Shown: piece after piece, positions 20,234 through 30,896 of the stretch
Position numbering within the stretch: position 1 is the first letter of the stretch
Layout: every line of letters starts with the position of its first letter
Assembly (NCBI RefSeq): GCF_020524355.2
Contig: NZ_CP129019.1
Location: 682,001 to 746,000, forward strand
Length of the DNA: 64,000 bases
Reading direction: 5' to 3'
Source: Mesobacillus subterraneus
GTDB lineage: Bacteria; Bacillota; Bacilli; Bacillales; Cytobacillaceae
Position numbers and translations under genes: made by a program
The notes under the pieces: generated by a model
Seen by the model: the letters and a program-made list of their open reading frames with translations, nothing else
The model's database searches: none
What the model was told of the DNA's origin: nothing

Positions 20234-21406
20234 TTACACAGTTTCAGACTTTTTATTTGAGCGGATTGGGTACAAGGCTTTCTCCACTGTCTGGGCATTC
20301 TTTTCTGTGATTTCAGGTTTGCGCGGGATAGGAGGATATAAATCTTCAGGATCATCCCACTGCTGTGGCAATTCTACAGGTGCTTGCTCCTTCCATTCAT
20401 CTATCCACTCCTGAGGCAAGCTGCCATAACAGTTTGAGTTTTCAATCATCTCAAGCCAGATCAATGACCAGGCTCTAGGTACAACGCGCCAAATATCGTA
20501 GCCTCCACCGCCAACAGCAATCCATTTGCCGCCGCAATATTTATGGGCAACTTCATGTGCCAGCTTTGGGATCTCACGATATATTTTCATTGTAGAAGAT
20601 AAATGCGTCAATGGGTCAAGATAATGAGCATCTGCTCCATTTTGCGTAAGAATCACGTCTGGTTTAAAGAACTCGGCAACTTCCATCAGGGAACTCCTAT
20701 AGGCGTCGAGCCATGATTCATCCTCTGTAAAAGCATCAACAGGGATATTGAAAGAATATCCATAGCCCTTGCCCTGACCGCGCTCATTCACATTTCCAGT
20801 ACCCGGGAAGAGATAACGTCCTGTTTCATGGATTGAGAGAGTACATACATCAGGATCGTCGTAAAATGACCATTGTACCCCATCTCCGTGGTGGGCATCA
20901 GTATCGACATATAGTACGCGGGCATTGTATTTTTTCTGCAGGTATTTGATCGCTACAGAACTATCATTATAAATGCAGAAGCCCGACGCTTTTCCCCTGA
21001 AGCCATGATGCAGACCGCCACCGAGATTCAGTGCGTGGCTGGCCTTACCGTTCATGACATAATCCACTGCTGTCAGGGTGCCCCCGACAAGCAAAGCACT
21101 CGCTTCATGCATATTAGCAAAAATCGGTGTATCTTCCGTTCCCAATCCATATCCTTCTGCAGGTTCACTCTTAAGCTTTCCCTGGCCAGCAAGCTTAACA
21201 GCGTTTACAAAATTGGGGTCATGAACGAGGTGAAGTTCCTCGTCCGTTGCCATCCGAGGAGCAACAATATCTTCCTCATCAATTGCACCAATTTTACGCA
21301 GTAAATCCAGCGTGAGTTTCAACCTCATCTGGTTGAAAGGATGATGGCTGCTGAAACGGTAATTCAGCAGCTCTTCGGAAAAAACGAATACAGAGCGATC
21401 GCTCAT
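20234..21406 (-). CDS. acuC: AcuC, class I histone-deacetylase-type protein deacetylase
   Basis: A 390-residue zinc-dependent deacetylase of the arginase/HDAC fold. In B. subtilis AcuC removes the acetyl group that AcuA places on acetyl-CoA synthetase. Active-site signatures are NLGGGLHHGFRGKASGFCIYND, the metal ligands in YVDTDAHHGDGVQ, LSIHETGRYLFPGTG, and DVILTQNGADAHYLDPLTHL; the C-terminal part carries VGGGGYD. Its ATGA overlaps the end of acuB, so the two are translationally coupled. It is the last gene of acuABC and ends at a terminator facing the array. Confidence 0.95.
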   Translation of the reverse strand: MSDRSVFVFSEELLNYRFSSHHPFNQMRLKLTLDLLRKIGAIDEEDIVAPRMATDEELHLVHDPNFVNAVKLAGQGKLKSEPAEGYGLGTEDTPIFANMHEASALLVGGTLTAVDYVMNGKASHALNLGGGLHHGFRGKASGFCIYNDSSVAIKYLQKKYNARVLYVDTDAHHGDGVQWSFYDDPDVCTLSIHETGRYLFPGTGNVNERGQGKGYGYSFNIPVDAFTEDESWLDAYRSSLMEVAEFFKPDVILTQNGADAHYLDPLTHLSSTMKIYREIPKLAHEVAHKYCGGKWIAVGGGGYDIWRVVPRAWSLIWLEMIENSNCYGSLPQEWIDEWKEQAPVELPQQWDDPEDLYPPIPRKPEITEKNAQTVEKALYPIRSNKKSETV

Positions 21407-22050
21407 GATGAAACTCCCGGAAGGTTCGGCCAGAGTACATGATGTCCGGCCTTTTTCAAGTCCTCGATCACAGCGATCGGATTCATCGTCTGGATTCTTA
21501 CGACGAGGATTTTATAACGTTCATCCTTTTGGTCAGGGTATATAAGTACGCTCTGGATATTGGCTTTCCTCATACTGATAACAGATGCAACTTCACAAAG
21601 CATTCCAGCCTTATTTGGCACCTTAACTTCGATTTGTGAGCCTGGCTGATGTGCGCCAGTAAGCTCAACCAGTGTATGCAGAAGATCTGTCTCAGTGACG
21701 ATACCTACCAGCTTTTTATCCTTGGTGATTGGCAGGCAGCTAATATTATGTTCATAAAAAATGGCCGAAATTTCCTCGACAAAATCTAGGGGATGCCCAG
21801 TGATCACATTAGTCGTCATAATCGATTTGACTGGATTCTCGAGTTCACCCTTATGCTCATCCCAATGGAACACAGAAGGGGCTGCATCCTTGATGTCCCT
21901 GTCGGATACCAGTCCGATCACACTATTGTCCTTATTTACTATTGGGATGTGGCGAATCTTCTTATCCGCCATTAGCTTGATTGCATCCGCAATTGTATTT
22001 TCAGGAAAAAGGGTCGTTACATCCTTTTTCATAATTTCCTCGACGATCAT
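21403..22050 (-). CDS. acuB: AcuB, tandem CBS and ACT domain protein
   Basis: A 215-residue cytosolic protein with two CBS motifs (about residues 4-60, EIMKKDVTTLFPENTIADAI; and 75-130, IMTTNVITGHPLDFVEEISAI) and a C-terminal ACT-like part (VKVPNKAGMLCEVASVISMRKANIQSV). CBS pairs bind adenine nucleotides, so AcuB probably senses energy or CoA-type ligands for the AcuA/AcuC acetylation switch. It overlaps acuC by four bases. The ATG follows GGAGGAAGG. Confidence 0.94.
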   Translation of the reverse strand: MIVEEIMKKDVTTLFPENTIADAIKLMADKKIRHIPIVNKDNSVIGLVSDRDIKDAAPSVFHWDEHKGELENPVKSIMTTNVITGHPLDFVEEISAIFYEHNISCLPITKDKKLVGIVTETDLLHTLVELTGAHQPGSQIEVKVPNKAGMLCEVASVISMRKANIQSVLIYPDQKDERYKILVVRIQTMNPIAVIEDLKKAGHHVLWPNLPGVSS

Positions 22051-22090
22051 GGTTCCTTCCTCCTTGAATGATGAGGCATCTAAAAATTCA

Positions 22091-22724
22091 TCAATACATA
22101 AAACGGTTCATAAACCGCAGCTGGTCAAACTGCTGGATTGATTCAGGCTCAATTCTCTTGCCAATTCGCGCCATCAGGCAGTTTGCTGGATGGGAGCTGA
22201 TTTCAGGGTCATCTGTTGCGTACCAGGTTAGACCGCCAGCATTCATCATTTTTTCCATGACTTTGCGGTATTCCCAAACATTCAAGCCGGTTCCTTTTAA
22301 GTCCCAATGCCAGTAGTATTCAGTCGTGATAATGATATAATCTTCCATCGCGTCATCCATCATGGATACCATCAGCAAATTCTTGCCGACTCGGCTGCCA
22401 CGGAATTCAGGAATGACCTCAATTGCACCCAGCTCTATTAAATCTTCCATTTTTCCTTCTGACCATCTTTCAAGCGGGTCTGGATAAAGGTAAGTAACAT
22501 AACCGACAATCATATGGCCTGAGCGCGCTACGATGATGCGTCCCTCCGGCAGACCGGCAATCTCGACGAGTGCCTTGTGCTGCTGGGCAGGGGGACGGAA
22601 CGCCACTAAATCTTCATGGAATTCATAGCTTGCAAGTTTTTCAGGAGAAATTGGGGCCTTCAATGATTAAACGGCCATGAGGAGTCTTTAATTCTTTTGC
22701 GTTATAAGTCTTTTTATGTTCCAT
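22091..22724 (-). pseudogene. acuA: AcuA, GNAT acetyltransferase of acetyl-CoA synthetase, one frameshift
   Basis: AcuA acetylates and inactivates AcsA. The main frame shows AFRPPAQQHKALVEIAGLPEGRI (quoted in part), LYPDPLERWSEG, the acetyl-CoA site VIPEFRGSRVGKNLL, and MMNAGGLTWYATDDPEISSHPANCL near the end. Its N-terminus is in another frame: an ATG at 22724 gives MEHKKTYNAKELKTPHGR and then hits a stop. Removing one base from the C4 run (22653-22656, GGGG on the plus strand) joins IIEG to PISPEKLASYEFH, as in B. subtilis AcuA. The shift is probably an artefact. It is divergent from acsA, with a cre site in the shared promoter. Confidence 0.88.
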
Positions 22725-22783
22725 TCAGTCACCACCCGTCAACAATTCAAACGATAATTCTATTATACATAAAATCTAACAGA

Positions 22784-22797
22784 TAAAAGCGCTTTCA
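22784..22797. promoter_or_regulatory. cre-like CcpA site between acuA and acsA
   Basis: On the minus strand the sequence is TGAAAGCGCTTTTA, one base off the consensus TGWAANCGNTNWCA. It lies upstream of a TATAAT-like acuA box (22761-22767, minus strand) and about 140 bases before the acsA promoter. Repression of acuABC and acsA by CcpA is established in B. subtilis. Confidence 0.75.
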
Positions 22798-22935
22798 CAA
22801 AATTTTCTGTATATAAATATGAAATTTTTAAAGGAAACTTCTACATATAAACGGTATGCTTCAGTGGATTTGCAATACTTACTGATCCAAAGTGATTTTC
22901 CAATCACAATATATATTCTACTAATATTTTAAAAA

Positions 22936-22964
22936 TTGAGAAAATCGAATTTTTATACTATAAT
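22936..22964 (+). promoter_or_regulatory. Sigma-A promoter of acsA
   Basis: TTGAGA (22936-22941), a 17-base spacer, and TATAAT (22959-22964); the acsA ribosome site starts about 20 bases further on. Confidence 0.8.
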
Positions 22965-22998
22965 GGATGTTAAATATAAAGCCAAGGGGGATGGATAC

Positions 22999-24718
22999 AT
23001 GAAAGTGGAAGCGCTACCAGTTACACAGGGGGATCACAACTTAAAAAAATTATCAACAGCTTCAAGGCCAATTTGATTGGAACGAAGCGGAGAAAGAGTT
23101 TTCCTGGTCTGAAACAGGCAGGGTCAATATGGCATATGAAGCAATTGATCGCCATGCAAAAGGATTCAGGAAAAATAAAATTGCGCTATATTATCAGGAT
23201 GGAGTGCGCAAGGAGAAATATACTTTTAAAGAAATGAAGGAGCTTTCAAATAAAGCTGGTAATGTTTTTAAAACTTATGCTGATGTGGAAAAAGGGGACC
23301 GCGTGTTTATTTTCATGCCTCGTTCTCCAGAACTGTACTTTGCTGTTCTCGGGGCGGTCAAGCTAGGCGCGATTGTAGTCCCATTATTTGAAGCATTCAT
23401 GGAAGGTGCTGTCCGTGACAGATTGGAGGACAGTGGGGCAAAGGTATTAGTTACGACCCCTGAGCTTCTTGAGCGTGTTCCTGTTGATGAGCTTCCTGAC
23501 TTGAAGCATATTCTTCTCGTAGGCGACAATATTGAGGAAAACGACAAGTATGTTGATTTCAAGCAAAAGCTAGCTGTAGCTAGCAAGAAGCTTGATATAG
23601 AATGGGTAGACCGTACGGATGGTCTGATCTTACATTATACTTCTGGTTCAACTGGAAAACCGAAAGGCGTTCTCCACGTTCATAATGCGATGATTCAGCA
23701 TTATCAGACTGCCAAATGGGTGCTTGATCTTAAAGAAGAAGATGTGTACTGGTGCACAGCGGATCCAGGCTGGGTAACAGGAACTTCTTACGGAATTTTC
23801 GGTCCATGGCTTGCAGGAACGTCTAATGTCATCATTGGCGGGCGCTTCAATCCAGAAACATGGTATAAGATGATTGAAGAATACGGAGTGACTGTCTGGT
23901 ACAGTGCCCCTACAGCTTTCAGGATGCTGATGGGCGCGGGAGATGAAGTAGTGAAGAGGTTTGATCTTAGCTGTCTTCGTCATATCCTGAGTGTCGGTGA
24001 GCCGCTGAACCCGGAGGTAGTCAGATGGGGAATGAAGGTGTTCAACCTGCGCATCCATGATACCTGGTGGATGACTGAGACAGGAGCACAATTGATCTGT
24101 AACTATCCAAGCATGGAAATCAAGCCTGGATCAATGGGTAAACCAATCCCAGGTGTGAAGGCTGCGATTGTTGATGACCAGGGCAACGAATTGCCGCCAT
24201 ACAGAATGGGCAATTTAGCTATCCAAAAGGGCTGGCCATCTATGATGCATACAATCTGGAACAACCCTCAGAAGTATGATTCTTACTTCATGCCAGGTGA
24301 CTGGTACGTTTCCGGTGACTCAGCGTATATGGATGAAGATGGCTACTTCTGGTTCCAGGGACGGATTGATGATGTCATCATGACTTCAGGTGAGCGTGTC
24401 GGACCATTTGAAGTCGAAAGCAAGCTTGTTGAACACCCTGCAGTTGCTGAAGCTGGTGTCATTGGCAAGCCAGACCCTGTCCGCGGTGAAATCATCAAGG
24501 CGTTCATTGCATTGCGTGACGGTTATGAACAGTCGGACGAACTAATCGAAGAAATTCGCCAATTCGTTAAAAGAGGACTTGCTGCACATGCTGCTCCTCG
24601 TGAAATCGAATTCCGCGATAAGCTGCCGAAAACACGAAGCGGCAAGATTATGCGTCGTGTATTGAAGGCCTGGGAACTGGACCTCCCAACTGGCGACCTT
24701 TCTACAATGGAAGATTAA
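22999..24718 (+). pseudogene. acsA: Acetyl-CoA synthetase AcsA, one frameshift near the N-terminus
   Basis: AcsA converts acetate, ATP and CoA to acetyl-CoA and allows growth on acetate. From the ATG at 22999 (behind AAGGGGGA) the frame reads MKVEALPVTQGDHNLKK and then stops. Removing one A from the A7 run at 23043-23049 restores NLKNYQQLQGQFDWNEAEKE and continues to MAYEAIDRH. The remaining 529 residues are complete: LHYTSGSTGKPKGV, WWMTETGAQLICNYP, YVSGDSAYMDEDG, and the C-terminal LPKTRSGKIMRR whose Lys is the AcuA target. It is probably a functional gene with a sequence error. It is divergent from acuABC. Confidence 0.9.
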
Positions 24719-24728
24719 TAGCATACAT

Positions 24729-24763
24729 AAAAAGAGCGTGAAACCGGGTTTCACGCTCTTTTT
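24729..24763. terminator. Bidirectional terminator between acsA and the PBP gene
   Basis: Near-perfect 17-base stem, AAAAAGAGCGTGAAACC paired with its complement, with A and T runs at the two ends. Confidence 0.92.
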
Positions 24764-24775
24764 GCGAATAAAATA

Positions 24776-24810
24776 AACACCGCTCCAATGTGGATGCGGT
24801 GTTCATTTTT
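24776..24810 (-). terminator. Terminator of the PBP gene
   Basis: AACACCGC / GCGGTGTT stem, followed on the minus strand by a TTTATTTTATT stretch. Confidence 0.75.
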
Positions 24811-24819
24811 ACTTAAATG

Positions 24820-27748
24820 CTAATTTCCATTGCCTTCGCCAGTTCCATTACCTTCACCCTCGCCGTCTCCATCACCATCTCCAGGAGGAGGTGGTGGCGG
24901 TGGCTTAGGAGGATCCTTCGGTTTAGGATTAGTTGGAGGCGGATCCTTCGGTTTAGGATCAGTAGGTTTGTCATCCTTTGGCGGATCCTTAGGCTCTGGC
25001 TTTTTGCCAATTTCAATGATATTGGATGGCGCTGATTCTTTTCCAGCTATATCGACTGCTGTAACATAGAATGAGCCGTCTCCGGCATTGAAGCTCAGGG
25101 CTTCTCCTGCTTTGATGCTGCCGACTTTTTTCTTGTTGTTATAGATTCGATAGCCAACAATATCATTTTCAGGATGTTTGCCCCATGTTATGGTCTTGCC
25201 TGAAAGTTTGATTCCCAGCGCTGCAGGCGTCTTGCCATTTTCGCTCAGCTTATCGTCCGCAACGAGGATCTTGTTCCATGCATCCTTTTTAGGGATTAAC
25301 TGCTGTGGATCCCTGATTTTATGGCTGATGATGCTTTCCATATACTCTGGATTCAGTATTACCCCGGTGTCGGTGAATTCAGAAGGAGTAGAATCAAGCG
25401 CTATATAACGCTTATCTCCAACGGTAACAAATTTATTTTCGACGAGACTGTCATCAACTTTAGTTGGTGCATATTTCGCTATGAAGTAATCTGATTCAAC
25501 AAGCCCTGCTTTAGAGCAAGCACTTGAAGGCAGCAAACCAGATACTGCACAATATGAACGCTTTACGATTCCGCCAGGCATTTTGAATCGTTCTTCAGGA
25601 TCCACTAGCTTAGGAGCGACCTCATAGGCGTCGTTCATTAGGTCTGCCCAGATGTATTGGGTCCGGACTCCATAAGAAAGATTTTTATAGCTTCTTTCAA
25701 GGGCTTTTGGCGTATCGTATCCAAGCCATACACCGAAAGAGACATTTGGATTGGTTGCCACAAACCACGAATCAATATATTCATGCCCTGTTCCTGTTTT
25801 ACCAGCCCAGTCAGATCCAAATTTCAATCTCCCTTTAACAGCTGTAGCAGTACCGCGGTTAATAACATCACGCATCATATCAATTGTTAAGTAAGAAGTC
25901 TGTGGACTGAAAACATCTACTGGTTCAGATTTATGTTGGAATACGACTTCGCCATTTTTGTCGACAATCTTCTCGATCATATAAGCATCGATGAACTTAC
26001 CGCCATTTGCGAATGTGCCAAATGCGTTGGTGTTTTCTTCAACAGTGACACCGCCGCGTAATGAACCGATAGCGGTTGATTTGTTGGTATAGTCATCTGG
26101 TTTTAAATTCGAAAAGCCCATTTTATCAAGGAAGTTCGCCGGGCGCTGGTTTAGTATGTTTTTATAAGCTAGAACAGCCGGAACGTTGTAAGACTTCGTC
26201 AATGCATGTCTTGCAGTGGTTAAACCGCTGTATCTCATATCATAGTTGTTAGGCCAGGCTTTTCCAGCTCCGTTCAAAAACACTTGAACATCTGGCAGAA
26301 CGGAACCAGGATGCAATTTTCCGAGCTCCATTGCTGGTGCATAAACCAAAAGCGGCTTCATCGTCGATCCGTTCTGTCGCGGAGCCCTGGTGGCGTGGTT
26401 AGTCTGTTCACGCTTAAAGTTGCGGCCGCCGACAAAACTGATGATTTTACCAGTTTTGTTTTCTATGAGAGTTGCACCGATTTCAACAGGCTCCTGGACT
26501 ACTGTCATTTTGTTAGGGTCATCCGGGTCAGGAACTTCCTGAGGTTTATCTCTGCCATAGTAAGGGTAATTCTTTGCTGTTTCCTGCATCTTTACATAAA
26601 TATCTTTATTGATAGTTGTATAAATCTTATAGCCATTCTGGCGAAGGTCACGGTCAGCAAGTGCATGATATTCTGCCAGTAATTTCTCGTCTTTTTTCAA
26701 ATCTTCAAGTTCATATCCATCTCGCTCGGCCAGTATATTAGCCAGGATTTCTACTGAACGGGCCTCGATTTCAAACGTCAGGAAAGGATATTCCTCAACC
26801 GTGTTATCACTAGGAACTTCTTTTACAAAATCCTTGGTTATATCGTAGTTGATCGCATCCTTGAACTCATCATCGGTAATGAAACCAGCTCCATGCATCC
26901 TGGTAACGACTGTCTTGTATCTGGGACAGGCCTGGCTCAAGCCCTGCTGGATCCTTGAGCTTCCCATGGTCACTGCTGAAAGGTGTATAGCCGAATGGAC
27001 TCTGTGGAAGACCTGCGATAAAAGCGGCCTGAGGTAAAGTCAGGTCTTTCGCTTCTTTTCCGAAGATTCCCTTCGCTGCGGCCTGGACACCGGCAATGTT
27101 GCTGCCATTCGCATTCCGGCCAAACGTGGCGACATTCAAGTAAGCTTCAAGAATTTCCTTTTTATCAAAGAATTTTTCGAGACGAAGGGCGAGCAGGATT
27201 TCTTTCGCTTTACGCTCGAAGGAAATTTCATTAGTCAAAATCTGGTTTTTGATGAGCTGTTGTGTAAGTGTACTTCCTCCGGAGGATGTCGCTGAGTTTG
27301 TGACTTCCTGGAATAGTGCGCGCATGATCGCTTTTGGAACAACGCCATCATGCTCGTAAAAGTACTCATCTTCTGTTGCGACCACTGCATTTACCAAATG
27401 CTTCGACATATCGTCAAGCTTGACTTCCTCACGGTAAAGGTCCGTTCGAAGCTTGCCAAGATAAACATCATTATCAAAATATAAATCCGAGGTTTCTTCA
27501 TAGTTGTATATATCTTTCCTCATGTTTTCATAAGGTCGGATTTGTTCATCTTTGACAAGGGATGCGAAGTAGCCTGCACCTGCACCTGCGGCGAAACCGC
27601 CGCCGAGAACCAATACAATGATCAATAACAACAGCATGTTCCAGACAACCGAATAAGTAATCCTGGCTCCTTTTACGGTCTTTTTATTCGTAAAAAAAGC
27701 ACCAAAGGATTTAAGCTTCTCTTTCCAAGCCTGTTTTCCTTCATGCAT
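24820..27748 (-). pseudogene. Class A penicillin-binding protein with C-terminal Fn3 domain, one frameshift
   Basis: A bifunctional peptidoglycan glycosyltransferase/transpeptidase of about 970 residues. Order: cytosolic N-terminus, one membrane segment (about 33-65), GT51 domain (ATEDEYFYEHDGV; GGSTLTQQLIKNQ; RKAKEILLALRLEKFF), transpeptidase with STMK, SYN and KTGTG boxes, then a fibronectin-III-like domain (DIVGYRIYNNKK, GSFYVTAVDIAGKES). A Pro/Lys/Asp tail ends in Gly/Glu/Asn repeats. The frame breaks at about 26921-26930; removing one C from CCC (GGG at 26923-26925) joins LEPGLSRYKTVVTRM. No active-site box is lost. It resembles PBP1A/PBP2d types. Its place between acsA and tyrS differs from B. 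subtilis. Confidence 0.88.
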
Positions 27749-27841
27749 TCATATCATTCCCCCTAAAATCACATACATTATAGCATAAACAGGCTGTCGA
27801 ATAGCTGTTAATGTGCATTTTTCTGAAAATTTATGTCGAAT

Positions 27842-29448
<1,607 letters not shown>

Positions 29449-29601
29449 AATGGACTGAAGATAGATCTACACTAGGGATGACAGACAATTATCGCTGGTG
29501 GAACGGAAAAACTGTCCGTCATCATGGGTAAGACGGACAAAAATCGCTGGTGGAACGAGATTACTGTCCGTCATCAGGCATACCACCGATATAAGATTAA
29601 G
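29449..29601. repeat. Locus C: two GACA-N25-TGTC units, 52-bp period
   Basis: Two units lie in the tyrS-rpsD gap, with GACA at 29484 and 29536 (52 apart), each followed by exactly 25 bases and TGTC. Arms extend to GACGGACA / TGTCCGTC in unit 2 and to eleven bases with one mismatch in unit 1. The loops share ATCGCTGGTGGAACG. The sequence differs from loci A, B and D, but the skeleton is the same. Confidence 0.9.
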
Positions 29602-29638
29602 AAAACGGCCTTCCTGGTAAAACAGGGGCCGTATTTTA
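29602..29638 (+). terminator. Terminator after tyrS
   Basis: ACGGCC / GGCCGT stem with an inner CCTG / CAGG pairing, then ATTTTAG. Confidence 0.65.
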
Positions 29639-29687
29639 GTTGAGTTATGAAGCATACGAAATCAGAAAAAAGAATATTTATAAAAAC

Positions 29688-29718
29688 AAAAACCCCAGCC
29701 AAAATGGCCGGGGTTTTA
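29688..29718 (-). terminator. Terminator after rpsD
   Basis: Minus-strand AAAACCCCGGCC / GGCTGGGGTTTT stem (one G-U pair) followed by a T-rich stretch. Confidence 0.85.
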
Positions 29719-29730
29719 TAAAGCACTCTA

Positions 29731-30333
29731 TTAACGAGAGTAGAATTCAACGATAAGAGCTTCGTTGATTTCAGCTGGAAGTTCAGAACGCTCAGGCATA
29801 CGAGTGAAAGTTCCTTCTAGCTTGTCTGCGTCGAAAGTCAAGAAGTCAGGTACGAAGTTGTTCACTTCGATAGCTTCTTTAACAACATCAAGGTTGCGAG
29901 ACTTTTCACGAAGTGTGATTGTCTGACCTGGTGCTACGCGGTAAGATGGGATATCTACGCGAGCGCCATCAACCATGATGTGACCGTGGTTTACTAACTG
30001 GCGAGCTGCGCGACGAGTGCGAGCAAGACCAAGACGGTAAACAACGTTGTCAAGACGAGCTTCAAGAAGAATCATGAAGTTTTCGCCGTGCTTACCAGGC
30101 ATTTTGCCTGCTTTGTCGAACAAGTTACGGAACTGGCGCTCAGTAACTCCGTACATGTGACGAAGCTTTTGCTTCTCTTGAAGTTGTAATCCGTATTCGG
30201 ATAATTTTTTACGCTGGTTAGGACCATGAGGACCTGGTGCGTAAGGGCGTTTTTCTAATTCTTTACCTGTACCGCTTAGTGAAATTCCAAGACGGCGGGA
30301 TAGTTTCCAGCTTGGGCTGGTATAACGAGCCAT
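29731..30333 (-). CDS. rpsD: 30S ribosomal protein S4
   Basis: A 200-residue primary 16S rRNA-binding protein that nucleates assembly of the 30S body. It starts [21 protein letters not shown], without the zinc-binding cysteines of some S4 proteins. The S4 RNA-binding domain is seen in [27 protein letters not shown] (about residues 90-120). The C-terminus LIVEFYSR is standard. GGAGGAG lies before the ATG. It is monocistronic, as in B. subtilis, with a strong promoter and a long leader. Confidence 0.97.
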   Translation of the reverse strand: MARYTSPSWKLSRRLGISLSGTGKELEKRPYAPGPHGPNQRKKLSEYGLQLQEKQKLRHMYGVTERQFRNLFDKAGKMPGKHGENFMILLEARLDNVVYRLGLARTRRAARQLVNHGHIMVDGARVDIPSYRVAPGQTITLREKSRNLDVVKEAIEVNNFVPDFLTFDADKLEGTFTRMPERSELPAEINEALIVEFYSR

Positions 30334-30518
30334 GAATGACTCCTCCTTAGTTTTTATTTTGTAAAATAAAAACAGATTGTGATTAAATATTTATGGGTAT
30401 TTTGTTTTCATGTACCTTCGCCCTAGCAGCAGCGGGTTACGAGATACACCATCAAACAAAGTTTGAGGAACAAAATACATACATAATATAGACCACATAG
30501 GCTGCGATATTTTACACA
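30334..30518 (-). promoter_or_regulatory. Long rpsD leader, candidate S4 autoregulatory RNA
   Basis: About 185 transcribed bases separate the rpsD promoter from the start codon and contain no ORF. S4 represses its own translation through a structured leader in Bacillus. The length and place fit, but I have not derived the pseudoknot here. Confidence 0.5.
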
Positions 30519-30524
30519 AAGAGT

Positions 30525-30554
30525 ATTATATAATTTATAGTGCTATAAAGTCAA
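30525..30554 (-). promoter_or_regulatory. Sigma-A promoter of rpsD
   Basis: On the minus strand TTGACT (30549-30554), 18 bases, TATAAT (30525-30530). Confidence 0.85.
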
Positions 30555-30640
30555 GGTCTTATTTAAGTTGAAGTTAAATTCATTTGTCAGCTAATACTAA
30601 AAAGATTGTCTTTTTATATCATACTATTTTACTAGGTCTA

Positions 30641-30649
30641 TGGTATAAT
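30641..30649 (+). promoter_or_regulatory. Extended -10 promoter upstream of ytrP
   Basis: TGGTATAAT at 30641-30649 is an extended -10 box, with no clear -35. Transcription would start near 30656, about 240 bases before the annotated ytrP start. Confidence 0.6.
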
Positions 30650-30788
30650 GAATAGTAATTGTTATATTTTACAAATATTTGGATATTACCTTGCCGCGTG
30701 ATGAATCATTTTAGTTTTTTCGGGCTGCTGCCTGTCCAAACAGCTACTTACAAATCGCTGTTAAGTGATTTTAAAACAGGTGATATAT

Positions 30789-30863
30789 ATGGAAGAATTA
30801 TTGGAACGCGAGATTATATTAGAACTAAAGAGCAGATTTTTTGATTTGATCAGCGCTGGCTGA
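30789..30863 (+). CDS. 24-codon reading frame before ytrP (leader peptide or displaced N-terminus)
   Basis: ATG at 30789 with a good ribosome site (AGGTGA, five bases away) encodes MEELLEREIILELKSRFFDL-ISAG and stops at TGA. It is in the same frame as ytrP, which starts at 30897 without a recognisable ribosome site. The peptide has an amphipathic helical character. The window between the two can be read in another frame as DYLYLSQKFSRK. Either this is a small upstream ORF, or it is the true N-terminus of YtrP interrupted by sequence changes. Not resolvable here. Confidence 0.4.
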   Translation: MEELLEREIILELKSRFFDLISAG

Positions 30864-30896
30864 CTATCTTTATCTTTCTCAGAAGTTCTCTCGCAA

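Noticed and set aside
24830..25069. Gly/Pro/Ser-rich frame on the plus strand
   Set aside because: It is the antisense of the low-complexity tail of the PBP gene.
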